A stretch of DNA of 64,000 bases, taken from contig JBKAGO010000035.1 of NCBI GenBank assembly GCA_046290435.1, forward strand, positions 124,001 through 188,000. Reading direction: 5' to 3'. Numbering within the stretch: the stretch's first letter is position 1; each line of letters begins with the position of its first letter. Below the pieces are notes generated by a model, which saw only the letters and a list, made by a program, of their open reading frames with translations, ran no database searches and had not been told where the DNA came from. The position numbers and the translations under genes are program-made. The DNA is from CAVQUE01 sp046290435 (lineage in GTDB: Bacteria > Actinomycetota > Acidimicrobiia > Acidimicrobiales > UBA8592). This document shows positions 17,348 to 26,551 of this stretch, in pieces.

Positions 17348-18127
17348 CTACAGTTCGGTGAGGACCTCGACCCGGTCGCTGATCGAGAACTGGGCCCCGA
17401 CGATGGCGTCCTCGGGCGGGTCGATCCACAGATGGCGGTAGGCGCGCGGGTTGCGAGCGACGGTGCGGCCGTCGGCGTCGAGCTTGGCCAGCGCCGCCGC
17501 CAGACCGGGCGGGTACCTCGTCAGCGAGACGCCGGCGAGGTCGGCGCGCACACCCACGGCGGGGTCGACGAGGCGTGCTGCGAGCGACTCGGCCAGCCCA
17601 CCCGCGAATCCGAGCGGCCGGCAGACCAGCGTCGCGGCGGTGACCGCAGCCCGCGTCTCGCCGGAGCGGATGCGGCTGAGTTCGTGGGCCAGGACCCCTT
17701 CGAGCTCGATGCGGCGCAGCGACTCGATGAGGCCGGTGGTGACCGCCAACGCGCCGTGGCGGGCGGTGCGTCCGACGACGAATGCGTTGGGTGCGGCTTC
17801 GTCGACCACGTACATCGCAGGCATGCGAAAGCCGTTGGAGACGACGAGGCCTTCGACGATGTTGTCGAGCTGGGGGTAGCGACCGGGTTCGAGGGGTTCG
17901 GCACCGAGCGCGGAGAGCGCCATCTGGTCGCCGCGCAGGAACGCCAGCGCGGCGACGCCTGCGCCGACGATCACGCCGAGCGCGATCGCCCAGACGCCCA
18001 GGCCCAGCGGCCAGCCGATCAGTGTCACGACGACGGCGATGACGACCGCCACGGCGACGTGCGCGACGTTGGTGGTGCGGACGATGTCGGCACGCACCGG
18101 GCCGGCGACGGCGTCGGTCATCGTCAT
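17348..18127 (-). CDS. HtpX-like (M48) membrane protein with broken zinc motif
   Basis: 259-residue protein with two N-terminal TM helices (about 22-40 and 45-64) and an M48/HtpX peptidase domain. The family's LExVLAHELSHIRxGD region reads LEGVLAHELSRIRSGE, so His148 and Glu149 are present but the second zinc ligand is Arg152. The codon is CGC, one transition from CAC. The downstream third-ligand region reads GVRADLAGVSLTRYPPGL, where active members have a Glu in front of the ADxxA stretch; that also seems lost. I infer an inactive paralogue acting as a scaffold or adaptor. Its start overlaps the lemA stop by one base (TGATG), and LemA-HtpX pairs are common, so the two likely work together at the membrane. 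Confidence 0.85.
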   Translation of the reverse strand: MTMTDAVAGPVRADIVRTTNVAHVAVAVVIAVVVTLIGWPLGLGVWAIALGVIVGAGVAALAFLRGDQMALSALGAEPLEPGRYPQLDNIVEGLVVSNGFRMPAMYVVDEAAPNAFVVGRTARHGALAVTTGLIESLRRIELEGVLAHELSRIRSGETRAAVTAATLVCRPLGFAGGLAESLAARLVDPAVGVRADLAGVSLTRYPPGLAAALAKLDADGRTVARNPRAYRHLWIDPPEDAIVGAQFSISDRVEVLTEL

Positions 18128-18678
18128 CAGAACTGGACCTGTACCGGGCCGCGTGCGTCGCCCTCGACCTCGAAGTACTCACGTTCGGTGAAGTTGAACA
18201 TGCCGGCGACGATGTTGGACGGCACGCTCTGGATCTTGGTGTTGTAGCCGAGCACGCTGTCGTTGTAGTGCTGGCGGGCGAATGCGATCCGGCTCTCGGT
18301 GGAGGTCAGCTCTTCCTGGAGTTCGAGGAAGTTCTGGTTGGCCTTGAGGTCGGGGTAGGCCTCGGACAGTGCGAACAGCGACTTGAGGGTCCCCGTCAGC
18401 ATGTTCTCGTTCGCGGCCTGATCGGCGGGTCCGCTCGCGGACATGGCCGAGTTGCGCGCCTGGATGACGGCGTCGAGGGTCTCACGCTCGTGACTCGCGT
18501 AGCCCTTCACGGTCTCGACCAGGTTCGGGATGAGGTCGTACCGACGCTTCAGCTGGACGTCGATCTGCGCCCACGCGTTCTCGACCCGGTTGCGCAACGA
18601 GACCAGCCCGTTGTACTGAAGAACGAAAAAACCCACGATCAACACCACGATGGCGATGATGACGATGACCCAGATCAT
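18127..18678 (-). CDS. lemA: LemA family protein
   Basis: 183-residue protein with one N-terminal TM helix (MIWVIVIIAIVVLIVGFFVL) and a helical cytoplasmic or periplasmic domain. Family blocks are QYNGLVSLRNRVENAWAQID, LKRRYDLIPNLVETVKGYA and RQHYNDSVLGYNTKIQ, ending near FTEREYFEVEGD. LemA proteins of this type accompany HtpX-like genes; the role is not well defined but is usually tied to membrane-protein quality control. AGGGGAG sits seven bases before the ATG at 18678. The downstream M48-like gene overlaps by one base. Confidence 0.93.
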   Translation of the reverse strand: MIWVIVIIAIVVLIVGFFVLQYNGLVSLRNRVENAWAQIDVQLKRRYDLIPNLVETVKGYASHERETLDAVIQARNSAMSASGPADQAANENMLTGTLKSLFALSEAYPDLKANQNFLELQEELTSTESRIAFARQHYNDSVLGYNTKIQSVPSNIVAGMFNFTEREYFEVEGDARGPVQVQF

Positions 18679-18803
18679 GGAACTCCCCTTGGCTGCGACT
18701 CCGACCGAGTGTACCTGCAGCACCGCACCCGCCCCCGGGACACCCACTCCCCGCCGGCACCGTGGGCCCGTCGGGCGACGGACCGGTGGTTTCGCAGGGC
18801 AGG

Positions 18804-19898
18804 TCAGGCCAGCGAGGTGACCGGCGCCGCGCCGATGGCCTGCTGGTACCGGGCGAGATACGCCTCCGCCAGTCGCCGCATCGAGAACTCCTCGGCCCGG
18901 GCGCGTCCGCTGGCCACCAGCCGCGTGGCCAGCGCCTCGTCGTCGAGGACCCGCCGCAACGCCGCGCCGAGAGCAGCGACGTCGCCGGGCGGTGTCAGGA
19001 GCGCGTCGACGCCGCTGCGTGCGACCTTCGCGTAGCCGTCGAGAGCGGACGCCACGATGGGGGTCTCGGCGGCCATGGCCTCGAGCAGCACCACACCGAA
19101 GGACTCGCCGCCGAGCGACGGAGCGCAGAACACCGTCGCCGCCTTCATCCGGGCGACCTTTTCGTGCTCGGAGATCCGGCCGAGCCATTCGATGCGGGGA
19201 TCGCCGGCCCACATCGACGTCAGCTCGGCGGTCTGGGGGCCGTCGGAGGCCACCCAGATACGGATGTCGGGCGGGAGGTCGGGCAGCGTCGACAACAGGA
19301 CCCCGAGACCCTTGCGCGGTTCGTGGCGTCCGACGAACAGGATGGTTCGCTGCGGCGCCTTCACGGCATCGATCTCGCGGTAGCGGGCCACCTCGACACC
19401 GTTGAACAGCACGTCGTAATCGCCGCCGAGCTGGCCACGAGCCAGTGCCGCGGCCTCTTCGGAGACCGCGACCGAGACCTCGATGCGTGCCCGCAGCCAC
19501 CGGAGCCCCCGGCCGAAGGTCTGGTAGCTGCGGCTCTCGCCCGCACGGTGGAACGTGGCGACGATGGGTGCCTGCTTGAGCACCAGCGCTGTCATCGTGG
19601 GGCCCGGCACCATGGGCTCGTGCAGGTGCAACACGTCGAAGGCCTCGTCGCGCAGCGCCCGGATGACCCGCAGCTGGGCCGAGGGGTCCGGCGCGATGGG
19701 GGCGACCGATCCGTTCGAGGCGGTGGGGAGGCTGTTGCCCAGGGGCGTGACCCCCGCATCGGGGGGCGGGCCGTCGCACGGACCGAGGACCCGGGTGTCG
19801 ATGCCGAGCTCGCGCAGCGAGCGCGCCAGGCCGAGGATCTGGCCCTGCACACCGCCGGGCACCGTGAGGCTGTAGGGGCTGATCATGCCGACACGCAT
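18804..19898 (-). CDS. pimA: Phosphatidylinositol alpha-mannosyltransferase PimA
   Basis: GT4 glycosyltransferase of 364 residues that adds the first mannose from GDP-mannose to phosphatidylinositol at the cytoplasmic face of the membrane. The N-terminal SPYSLTVPGGVQGQILGLA block with the diphosphate-binding GGVQ loop, the membrane-proximal VLHLHEPMVPGPT and the C-terminal LFVGRHEPRKGLGVLL and PSLGGESFGVVLLEAMA (donor site) are all PimA-like. GGAGGGG lies six bases before the ATG. It follows patA by 49 bp in a pgsA-patA-pimA operon; that context supports PimA over other GT4 enzymes. Confidence 0.92.
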   Translation of the reverse strand: MRVGMISPYSLTVPGGVQGQILGLARSLRELGIDTRVLGPCDGPPPDAGVTPLGNSLPTASNGSVAPIAPDPSAQLRVIRALRDEAFDVLHLHEPMVPGPTMTALVLKQAPIVATFHRAGESRSYQTFGRGLRWLRARIEVSVAVSEEAAALARGQLGGDYDVLFNGVEVARYREIDAVKAPQRTILFVGRHEPRKGLGVLLSTLPDLPPDIRIWVASDGPQTAELTSMWAGDPRIEWLGRISEHEKVARMKAATVFCAPSLGGESFGVVLLEAMAAETPIVASALDGYAKVARSGVDALLTPPGDVAALGAALRRVLDDEALATRLVASGRARAEEFSMRRLAEAYLARYQQAIGAAPVTSLA

Positions 19899-19947
19899 GC
19901 TCGCCCCTCCCTGCGGTCCGGGTCCGCCGAGCGGTCGCCAGGTGCCA

Positions 19948-20868
19948 TCACGCAGCGTCGGCAGCGCGCCAGGCGGCGAGGGCGAGCTCGTCGCTCGGCC
20001 AGTTGGGGTTCATCAGATGCCACTGTTCGGGCGCGGCCCGGATGAGCAGTTCGAGCTCGTGGGCGAGCGCCTGGGTGACCGCAGCGACGTCGTCGCGCAG
20101 GCGACCGCGTCGGGTGGCGTCGAGGGCCGGGCGGACCACCGCATGGTGGCGACCGGTCGGCACCTGGTACACCCCGACCGGGATGATCGCAGCCCCGGTG
20201 CGGAGCGCGATGGTGGCCGGTCCGCCGGGGATACGGGTGCGCTCACCGAAGAAGTCGACCTCGATGCCGCCGCCACCGATGTCGCGATCGCAGAGCAGGC
20301 ACACGACATGGTTGGCCTTGAGGGCGCGGACCACCTTGGTGGCGACGTCGGGCCCCAACGGCACGACGTGCATGCCGAACGAGCGACGCATGTCGGCCAT
20401 CCACTCGAACAGCTCCGGCGGAGACAGGGGTTCGACGACGACGGTGACCTCGTAGCCGGGGCGGCAGGTCAGCCAGCGGCCCGCCCACTCCCACCCGCCG
20501 AGGTGCGGCAGCGCCAGGATCGGTCCGACCCCGCGGTCGAAGGCATCCTCGATGTGCTCGAAGCCCTCGACGCTGAATCCTGCGTCGACGGCGGCCGGGG
20601 TGATGGTCTGCAGGACGGCCGAATCGACCCAGTAGCGGGCATAGGCGTCGAACGCGGCGTCGATGCCGCGCTCGAGGGCGCCGCCGCTGAGCGACTGCCC
20701 GCTGACGCGTCGCAGGTGGCGGCCCACCATGAAGCGCTGTTCGGCCGACATGCGCGCAGTGGCGAGACTGGCGGTCCGCCGGATGACGTTGGCCACCGGG
20801 CGTGGCAGTCGTTGGGCCAGGACGGCCCCGCCCCGGTAGGTCAGCAGGGCCCGATCGGGGTGAACCAC
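19948..20868 (-). CDS. patA: Phosphatidylinositol mannoside acyltransferase PatA
   Basis: LpxL/HtrB-family acyltransferase of 306 residues that acylates the mannose of PIM1/PIM2. The catalytic His/Asp region reads LALPHLGGWEWAGRW, with His in the usual HxxxxE arrangement (HLGGWE). Other blocks are CDRDIGGGGIEVDFFGE and the terminal WHLMNPNWPSD, the latter typical of the actinobacterial enzymes. The start is GTG at 20868. Only nine bases separate it from pgsA upstream; pimA follows. Confidence 0.93.
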   Translation of the reverse strand: MVHPDRALLTYRGGAVLAQRLPRPVANVIRRTASLATARMSAEQRFMVGRHLRRVSGQSLSGGALERGIDAAFDAYARYWVDSAVLQTITPAAVDAGFSVEGFEHIEDAFDRGVGPILALPHLGGWEWAGRWLTCRPGYEVTVVVEPLSPPELFEWMADMRRSFGMHVVPLGPDVATKVVRALKANHVVCLLCDRDIGGGGIEVDFFGERTRIPGGPATIALRTGAAIIPVGVYQVPTGRHHAVVRPALDATRRGRLRDDVAAVTQALAHELELLIRAAPEQWHLMNPNWPSDELALAAWRAADAA

Positions 20869-20877
20869 GTCCGGGGA

Positions 20878-21552
20878 TCAGCCCTGGGTGCGGCGGGCCG
20901 TGCGGCGACGGGCCCGCGCCTCGTCGCGCATGCGCGTGCGGCGCTGACGGCGCTGGGGGACCTCGGGCATGACCTGGCTGGCCTGGCGCCACACCTTGAC
21001 GAAGCGTTGCACGGCGGTGACCAGCGTCAGCACCAGCATGATCCACAGCACCGGGATGAGGAACTGGCCGAAGAGCAGCCCGATGGCCAGGACGATGAAA
21101 CGCTCGGCGCGTTCCATGATGCCGCCCTTGGCGTCGAAGCCCAGTGACTCGGCTTTGGCCCGCTGATACGAGATGAGCATCGCGGCGCCCATGACGGCGA
21201 CGGGCAGCACGGAGATCCGGCCGTCGTAGTTCGAGGCGAGATACCACGTGATGCCGCCGAACAGCAGGGCGTCGGTGACCCGGTCCGAGACCGAGTCGAA
21301 GAAGGCACCGCGCACCGACGAGGTTCCCGATGCCTTGGCGACCGCTCCGTCGAGGGCGTCGGGGATGCCGGTCAGCACCAACAGGACGAACCCCAGGGTG
21401 AGGTAGCCGTTGCCGATGGCGACCGCAGCGCCGCCGGCGATGACGATGCCGCTGACGGTGAGCGCATCGGCGGTCACACCGGCGCGACGCAGGCTCGACC
21501 CGATGGGATCGAGACCTCGGTTGACGGTTTCCCGCCAGTTTCCGTCGAACAT
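20878..21552 (-). CDS. pgsA: Phosphatidylinositol phosphate synthase (CDP-alcohol phosphotransferase)
   Basis: Integral membrane enzyme of 224 residues that joins CDP-diacylglycerol and inositol 1-phosphate, the first step towards phosphatidylinositol and PIMs. About five to six TM helices are visible and the C-terminus is strongly basic. The CDP-alcohol motif is IPDALDGAVAKASG followed by VRGAFFDSVSDRVTDA: all four Asp residues are present, but the usual Arg of DGxxAR is Lys here. GGAAGG lies eight bases before the ATG at 21552. It heads the pgsA-patA-pimA operon. Assignment as the inositol-specific enzyme rests on that context. Confidence 0.9.
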   Translation of the reverse strand: MFDGNWRETVNRGLDPIGSSLRRAGVTADALTVSGIVIAGGAAVAIGNGYLTLGFVLLVLTGIPDALDGAVAKASGTSSVRGAFFDSVSDRVTDALLFGGITWYLASNYDGRISVLPVAVMGAAMLISYQRAKAESLGFDAKGGIMERAERFIVLAIGLLFGQFLIPVLWIMLVLTLVTAVQRFVKVWRQASQVMPEVPQRRQRRTRMRDEARARRRTARRTQG

Positions 21553-21644
21553 GGACGAATCCTTCCGTGGGCGCGAGCGAAGGCGCCGACACGAGACAAA
21601 ACTCTACTGCGCAGCGCGCGGCTCCCGGTGCCGGGCGCGAAGCG

Positions 21645-24600
21645 TCATCCCCACAGCACCGACCCGAAGCGGTCGCCGCGCTCGCTGCCTCCCGCCTTCG
21701 GTTGCCGCTGGGTCACGACCAGGGCGCTCCCCGTGACCGTCTGATCGGAACTCACCGCCAGGACGAGGATCTGACCCGCAGCGGGCCGGACCCCACCCCC
21801 GCGGCCGGGCACCGCAGCGCCGGGGACACCGGCCACGATCAGCCCTCGGCCATCGCCGTCGACGTCGACGACCGCCACGGCGGCGCCCATGTTCTCGCCG
21901 GCGAGACCGGTGCGGCCGACCCCGCGCATCCCGGGCGCCAGCACGAGGTCTGCGCCGCGACGCACGCCGACACGCAGCGAGAAACGCACCTGCGCCGCAC
22001 CTGCGCCCTCCGCACCGCCGGCGGCGCTGCCAGGCGCGCCGATGACCACATCGCCGAGGCCGTCGCCGTCGACGTCGCCGATGGCCAGGGCCGCGCCGAA
22101 GCGGTCGCCCGCCCCGGGCGCCGGGTAGGCGGGCTCGATCATGACCGACGAACCCGGCCGGAGACCGTTGCGGGTTCCACGGATGGCCAGCGCGCCGCCC
22201 GAGCCCCCGGCCTCGGCCCGCCCGGGCACACCGACGACCACGTCGGCGAAGACATCGGCGCCCAGATATCCCATGGCGAGCACGGCACCGAAGCGCTCGT
22301 CGCGGTCGGCGTCGCCGGCGACGCCTCTGGTGTCTTCGTGGAGGCGGGTGGCGCGCCGGGGGTCGAGGCCTTCGGTGGAGCCGTGCACCACGACGATCGC
22401 CCCGGCGGCGCGGGTCCTTCCGACGCGAGCGCCGGGCACGCCGATCACCAGGTCGTCGGCGCCGTCGTAGTCGATGTCGCCGGCTGCCAACGCCGCGCCG
22501 AACTCGGCGTCGGGCACCGGCTTGCCGGGGATCCCCCGTGTGGCGGCATGCAGCACGGCTGCACGGCCGGTGTCGAGGCCGCCGGGCCCGCCGGGGATCA
22601 CGACGACCGCGCCGGTGCCGGAGCCTCTGAGATCCTCGCCGGGGACGCCGACGGCGAGATCGTCGTAGCCGTCGCCGTCGAAGTCGCCGACCGCCAGCGC
22701 GGCGCCGAGCCGGTCGCGCGCTGCGGACCGGCCGGAGAGCAGGTCGTCCCCGACGAGGGTCCTGGCGCCGGATCGGGCAGGGCCGCCGGGACCACCGGGG
22801 ATGACACGCACGGCGCCGACGGCGCGGCGCCGCCCGACCGATTCGGTGGGCGAGCCGATGGCGAGATCGTCGTAGCCGTCGCCGTCGAAGTCGCCGCAGG
22901 CGAGGGCAGCGCCGAAGGCGTCGTTCGGCTCGGAGTCACCCGGTACGCCAGGCCACTCCTGGGTGACGCGGACGGCGCTCAGCGGACGGCGCCGGGACCA
23001 GTCGGGGTAGACGCCGACCTGGCCTGCCCGTCGGGCGCTGCCGATGCCTTCGTCGGGTGTCCCGGCGAGCAGGTCGGCGCCACCGTTGCCGTCGACATCG
23101 CAACCCGCGCCGACGACCGAGTCGGCCCGCACCCGCACCACGAGTCCGCGGCGGCCTTCACGTCCGGCCCCGACCTGCAGGAAGTAGGTCCCGCCTGCAC
23201 CGAGATCGGTGGAGAGCCGGCTTCGGTTCGATCGGGGGCCGATGTCGTCGTTGCAGCCGAGCAGCTGCAGGGTTCGGCCCTCCTGACGCCAGACGGCGAC
23301 GACGGTGTCATGATCGGAGCCGATCGTGTCGACGGTGAGCGCCAGGTCGCGCGGGGCGTCGATGCGGTACCAGACAGTGCTGCTCATCGGGCCACAACCC
23401 GGATCGGGCTCGTCGAGCTCGACGCCGGCGAAGGTGGTGTCGACCTCGACACGGGCGGGCAGGTCCCGAAGGCGTTCGGCCCGGGCCCACATGTCGTTGT
23501 CGGGCATCTCGCCGACGACGCCCATGGCGCTGCGCAGGTCGGGGCGGGGGCCGATGGTGGCGCTTCCGACCTGGGGGAGGCCGCTGGAGCGCAGGATCCT
23601 GCGCACCTGTCGACCGGTGGGGGTCACGCCGTTCTGGGCTTCGTACATCGACGACACCAGCGCGGCAGCGCCTGCGACCATCGGGGTCGCGGCGCTGGTG
23701 AATCCCCACCAGCGGTAGCTGTTGCCGATCGTGGTCGTGCGCACGCACTCTCCCCAGCCCTGGAGGTCGACGCGGCTGCCGTAGTTGGACACGGCGACCC
23801 GGGCGCCTGCGGTGCCGCCGCCGCAGCCGGGCACCGGGCCCGAGCCTCCGGCGCCGACGACGATGGTGGCGGGGCTGTCGTTGCCGAGGCGATCCGCGTA
23901 GGTGTCGAGGTTCGCCCCACCGTTGCCCGCTGACACGACCGTGATGATGCCCTTGGCCGCTGCGGTGCGGAGCGCATCGCGCACGGACGCCGAGTACACG
24001 AGGGGCAACACGATGCTGCTGCCCGAGGTGGCGCGAATGCCCTGGGATATCGACAAGACGTCGCCGGGGCCGAGCGCGGCGGTGGCCAGGCCCACGGCCC
24101 GGGCGGCGTCGGCGCCGGTGCTGCCGCTGTTGATGATGCGGATGCGGGCGTCGTGGGCGATGCCCCGGATGCCGGCGTCATCGTCGTCGGCGACGAGGAT
24201 GCCGAGGACCTGCAGACCGTGGGACAGGTCGCGGGCGGGTCGATGGGGGATCCGCACTCCCGGGGCGTCGGCGCGGTCGACGTCGGGGTGGGAGGTGTCG
24301 AAGCCGCTGTCGATGACGGCGATGGTGACCCGGTCTCCGGTTCCGCCCGGCTGGGGCCAGGCCCATTCGGCCCCGTGCCCGACCGGCGCCACGTCGAGGT
24401 AGCGCTGGTTGTCCTCTTCGGGGTCGACGATCTGGGTCGCGACCAGCTCGGGGTCGGGCTGGACCATCTCGACGATCTCCAGCTCCTCGAGGGCGTCGCG
24501 CAGCGCCGCTCCGTCACGGTCCGAGCCGACCGTGAGCACGAACCAGGAGGCGAGATCTGGTAGCGCCGTGCCGCTGCGGGCTTCGGCGAGGGAGCGGGTC

Positions 24601-25109
24601 GCGGCGAGCTCGGGCGGGGGTTGGGCGAACAGCGGCTCGACGGCCAGCCCGTCGATGGCGCCGAGGACCCGGTCGAGGGGCGAGTCGTCGATGCCGTCGT
24701 CGAGGCTGCCGTCGACCAGCGCGACGGCGCCCTCGCCGTTGAACTTGACCTGGAGGCGGCGGAGGTCGCCGGGAAGGGGCGTCGACGAGGAGTCGGGCGG
24801 CCGGTCGTCGACCAGTTGACGGCCGGTGCCGCCGACGACGCCGTCCCAGGACGACGGCGACGGGTCCGACGAGGGCAGCGGCGCCGCGACCGACGGGGGC
24901 TCGACCGATCGGGTCCGATCCACGGCCGGAGCCGGGACGGATTCGGCATCGGCGGCGACGGGGCCCGACTCGGCTGCGGTCGTACCGTCGGTGACTGCGC
25001 TCGGGGCGATGGGCGCAGGAGTCCGCGAACCGGCTGCGGAGGGCGATGCCGTCAGGACGGCCGCCACCAGGATTGCCGCCAGCATCGGGACGAGGACGTG
25101 GCGCAGCAC
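21645..25109 (-). CDS. Secreted subtilase with C-terminal FG-GAP (integrin-like) repeats
   Basis: 1154-residue exported S8 peptidase. Signal peptide at 1-26, then a Pro/Ser/Ala-rich stretch and a propeptide-like domain to about 245. The catalytic domain (about 246-530) has Asp267 in IAVIDSGFD, His297 in DLSHGLQVLGIL, oxyanion Asn396 in SAGNGG and Ser472 in GFTSAATPMVAGAAAL; the usual HGT is HGL and GTSMATP is FTSAATP, both tolerable. A PPC-like beta domain (about 535-660, TYFLQVGAGRE) follows. The C-terminal ~480 residues hold about seven FG-GAP/Calx-type units such as GDFDGDGYDDLAIGSPTE, expected to fold as a calcium-binding beta-propeller. The GTG at 25109 is the chosen start; an ATG eight codons in is possible. 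The propeller probably attaches the protease to a surface or partner. Confidence 0.9.
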   Translation of the reverse strand: MLRHVLVPMLAAILVAAVLTASPSAAGSRTPAPIAPSAVTDGTTAAESGPVAADAESVPAPAVDRTRSVEPPSVAAPLPSSDPSPSSWDGVVGGTGRQLVDDRPPDSSSTPLPGDLRRLQVKFNGEGAVALVDGSLDDGIDDSPLDRVLGAIDGLAVEPLFAQPPPELAATRSLAEARSGTALPDLASWFVLTVGSDRDGAALRDALEELEIVEMVQPDPELVATQIVDPEEDNQRYLDVAPVGHGAEWAWPQPGGTGDRVTIAVIDSGFDTSHPDVDRADAPGVRIPHRPARDLSHGLQVLGILVADDDDAGIRGIAHDARIRIINSGSTGADAARAVGLATAALGPGDVLSISQGIRATSGSSIVLPLVYSASVRDALRTAAAKGIITVVSAGNGGANLDTYADRLGNDSPATIVVGAGGSGPVPGCGGGTAGARVAVSNYGSRVDLQGWGECVRTTTIGNSYRWWGFTSAATPMVAGAAALVSSMYEAQNGVTPTGRQVRRILRSSGLPQVGSATIGPRPDLRSAMGVVGEMPDNDMWARAERLRDLPARVEVDTTFAGVELDEPDPGCGPMSSTVWYRIDAPRDLALTVDTIGSDHDTVVAVWRQEGRTLQLLGCNDDIGPRSNRSRLSTDLGAGGTYFLQVGAGREGRRGLVVRVRADSVVGAGCDVDGNGGADLLAGTPDEGIGSARRAGQVGVYPDWSRRRPLSAVRVTQEWPGVPGDSEPNDAFGAALACGDFDGDGYDDLAIGSPTESVGRRRAVGAVRVIPGGPGGPARSGARTLVGDDLLSGRSAARDRLGAALAVGDFDGDGYDDLAVGVPGEDLRGSGTGAVVVIPGGPGGLDTGRAAVLHAATRGIPGKPVPDAEFGAALAAGDIDYDGADDLVIGVPGARVGRTRAAGAIVVVHGSTEGLDPRRATRLHEDTRGVAGDADRDERFGAVLAMGYLGADVFADVVVGVPGRAEAGGSGGALAIRGTRNGLRPGSSVMIEPAYPAPGAGDRFGAALAIGDVDGDGLGDVVIGAPGSAAGGAEGAGAAQVRFSLRVGVRRGADLVLAPGMRGVGRTGLAGENMGAAVAVVDVDGDGRGLIVAGVPGAAVPGRGGGVRPAAGQILVLAVSSDQTVTGSALVVTQRQPKAGGSERGDRFGSVLWG

Positions 25110-25146
25110 GAATCCATCGTAGTGATGCGCATCTTCGGGGTGGTTC

Positions 25147-26514
25147 TCAGGCTCGGGCGAGCAGGCTGACGGCCTGGTAGCCGCCGATCACGTCGCTCAC
25201 ATCGGCGAAGCCGTGGGAACGCAGCCAGCTGGCGGCCACCGAGCTGCGCTGGCCGCTTGCGCAGTACACGACCACCGGCCGCTGCCGGTCGAGCTCGTCG
25301 CTGCGGCGGGCCAGGGCGCCCAAGGGGATCTCGACGGCGCCGGGGACAACCCCGTCGGCGGTCTCGCCCGGATTGCGGACATCGACGAGTTGGACGGTGC
25401 CGAGGTCGAGCGCGGCGACCGAATCGGCGGTGATCCGGGTGGCCTCGGCGGCGAGGTCCGGGCGTTCGACCAGTGCGCTCGCGTACCGCTCGATGAACCG
25501 GGAGGCCCGATCGAAGCCGATGCGGGCCAAGCGGACCATGGCCTCCCGTGCGCTGCCTTCATCACCGGCGAGGATGACGTCGACGTCGGCGGGGACGACC
25601 ATGCCCGCCTGTTCGGCGAAGCGGCCGTCGAGCGGCACGTTGACGGCGCCGCGCAGGTGCCCCATCGCGAAGTCGACCGGCGAGCGGGTGTCGACCACGA
25701 CCAGGCCCTCCCCCATCGCTGCGACGGCGGCATCGAGGTCCATCGAGTCGAGCGGTCGGTCCTCGTCGAAGACCTCGTGGGCCTTGCGGTTGGTGATGGC
25801 GTCGTGGAGGAAGTAGTCGGGTGCGGCCGGCTGGCCCTCGGTCACGAGGGTCACGAACTCGTCCTTCGACATGGGCTGCAGTGCGTAGTTGTCCCGCTTC
25901 TGGGCGCCGACGGTGGTGTAGGGGTCGCTGCCCAGGGCCTTCCCGCAGGCGGAGCCGGCACCGTGGCCGGGATACACCCGCACGTCGTCGGGCAGCGCCA
26001 TCAGGCGGTGCACCGAGTCGTACAGCTGGGCTCCGAGTTGTTCGGCGGTGAAGCCGATGGCGCCGAGCAGGTCGGGGCGACCGACGTCGTTCACGAACAG
26101 GGTGTCGCCGGTCAGCATGGCGACGGGCGCCTCGTCGTCCGCGTTCTCGAACACGAGGTAGGTCATCGACTCGGGCGTGTGGCCCGGCGTCTGCCATCCC
26201 TCGATCACCACGTCACCGAGCTCGATGCGCTCGCCGTCGGCGATCGAGCGGATGGCGAACTCGGCCTCGGCCACCGCCGACAGGCAGATCTCGGCGCCGG
26301 TGGCCGCCGCCAGTTCGAGGTGGCCCGACACGTAGTCGGCGTGGAAGTGGGTCAACAGGACGTGGGTGATCTCGAGCCCGTTGGCTTCGGCGTCGGCGAG
26401 GTACCGGCCGATGTCACGTTGGGGGTCGACGACGGCCGCCCGTCCGGTGCCGGGGTCGCCGATGAGGTAGGACGAGAGCGAAAGACACGGGAGTTGGTAC
26501 TGCTCGAGGATCAT
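25147..26514 (-). CDS. Metallo-beta-lactamase / double rhodanese protein (persulfide dioxygenase-like)
   Basis: 455-residue cytoplasmic protein. The N-terminal MBL domain has LLTHFHADYVSGH, the metal motif of the glyoxalase II / persulfide dioxygenase (ETHE1, BigR-associated) group, GHTPESMTYLV and TGDTLFVNDVGRPDLLG. Two rhodanese domains follow: the first (VVDTRSPVDFAMGHLRGAV) lacks an active Cys, the second keeps it in VVYCASGQRSSVA. Such enzymes oxidise glutathione- or low-molecular-weight-thiol persulfides to sulfite and thiosulfate; in a mycothiol producer the thiol carrier may be mycothiol (mshC is in this window). GGAGGG lies six bases before the ATG. A 16-bp palindrome 38 bp upstream may regulate it. 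Confidence 0.88.
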   Translation of the reverse strand: MILEQYQLPCLSLSSYLIGDPGTGRAAVVDPQRDIGRYLADAEANGLEITHVLLTHFHADYVSGHLELAAATGAEICLSAVAEAEFAIRSIADGERIELGDVVIEGWQTPGHTPESMTYLVFENADDEAPVAMLTGDTLFVNDVGRPDLLGAIGFTAEQLGAQLYDSVHRLMALPDDVRVYPGHGAGSACGKALGSDPYTTVGAQKRDNYALQPMSKDEFVTLVTEGQPAAPDYFLHDAITNRKAHEVFDEDRPLDSMDLDAAVAAMGEGLVVVDTRSPVDFAMGHLRGAVNVPLDGRFAEQAGMVVPADVDVILAGDEGSAREAMVRLARIGFDRASRFIERYASALVERPDLAAEATRITADSVAALDLGTVQLVDVRNPGETADGVVPGAVEIPLGALARRSDELDRQRPVVVYCASGQRSSVAASWLRSHGFADVSDVIGGYQAVSLLARA

Positions 26515-26551
26515 GGCGGTCCCTCCGATTCGGGCCAGACGAGGTAGTCAG

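Noticed and set aside
22640..22910. Near-identical DNA stretches within the subtilase gene as a separate repeat
   Set aside because: They encode the repeated GDFDGDGYDDLA unit of FG-GAP blades and need no other explanation.
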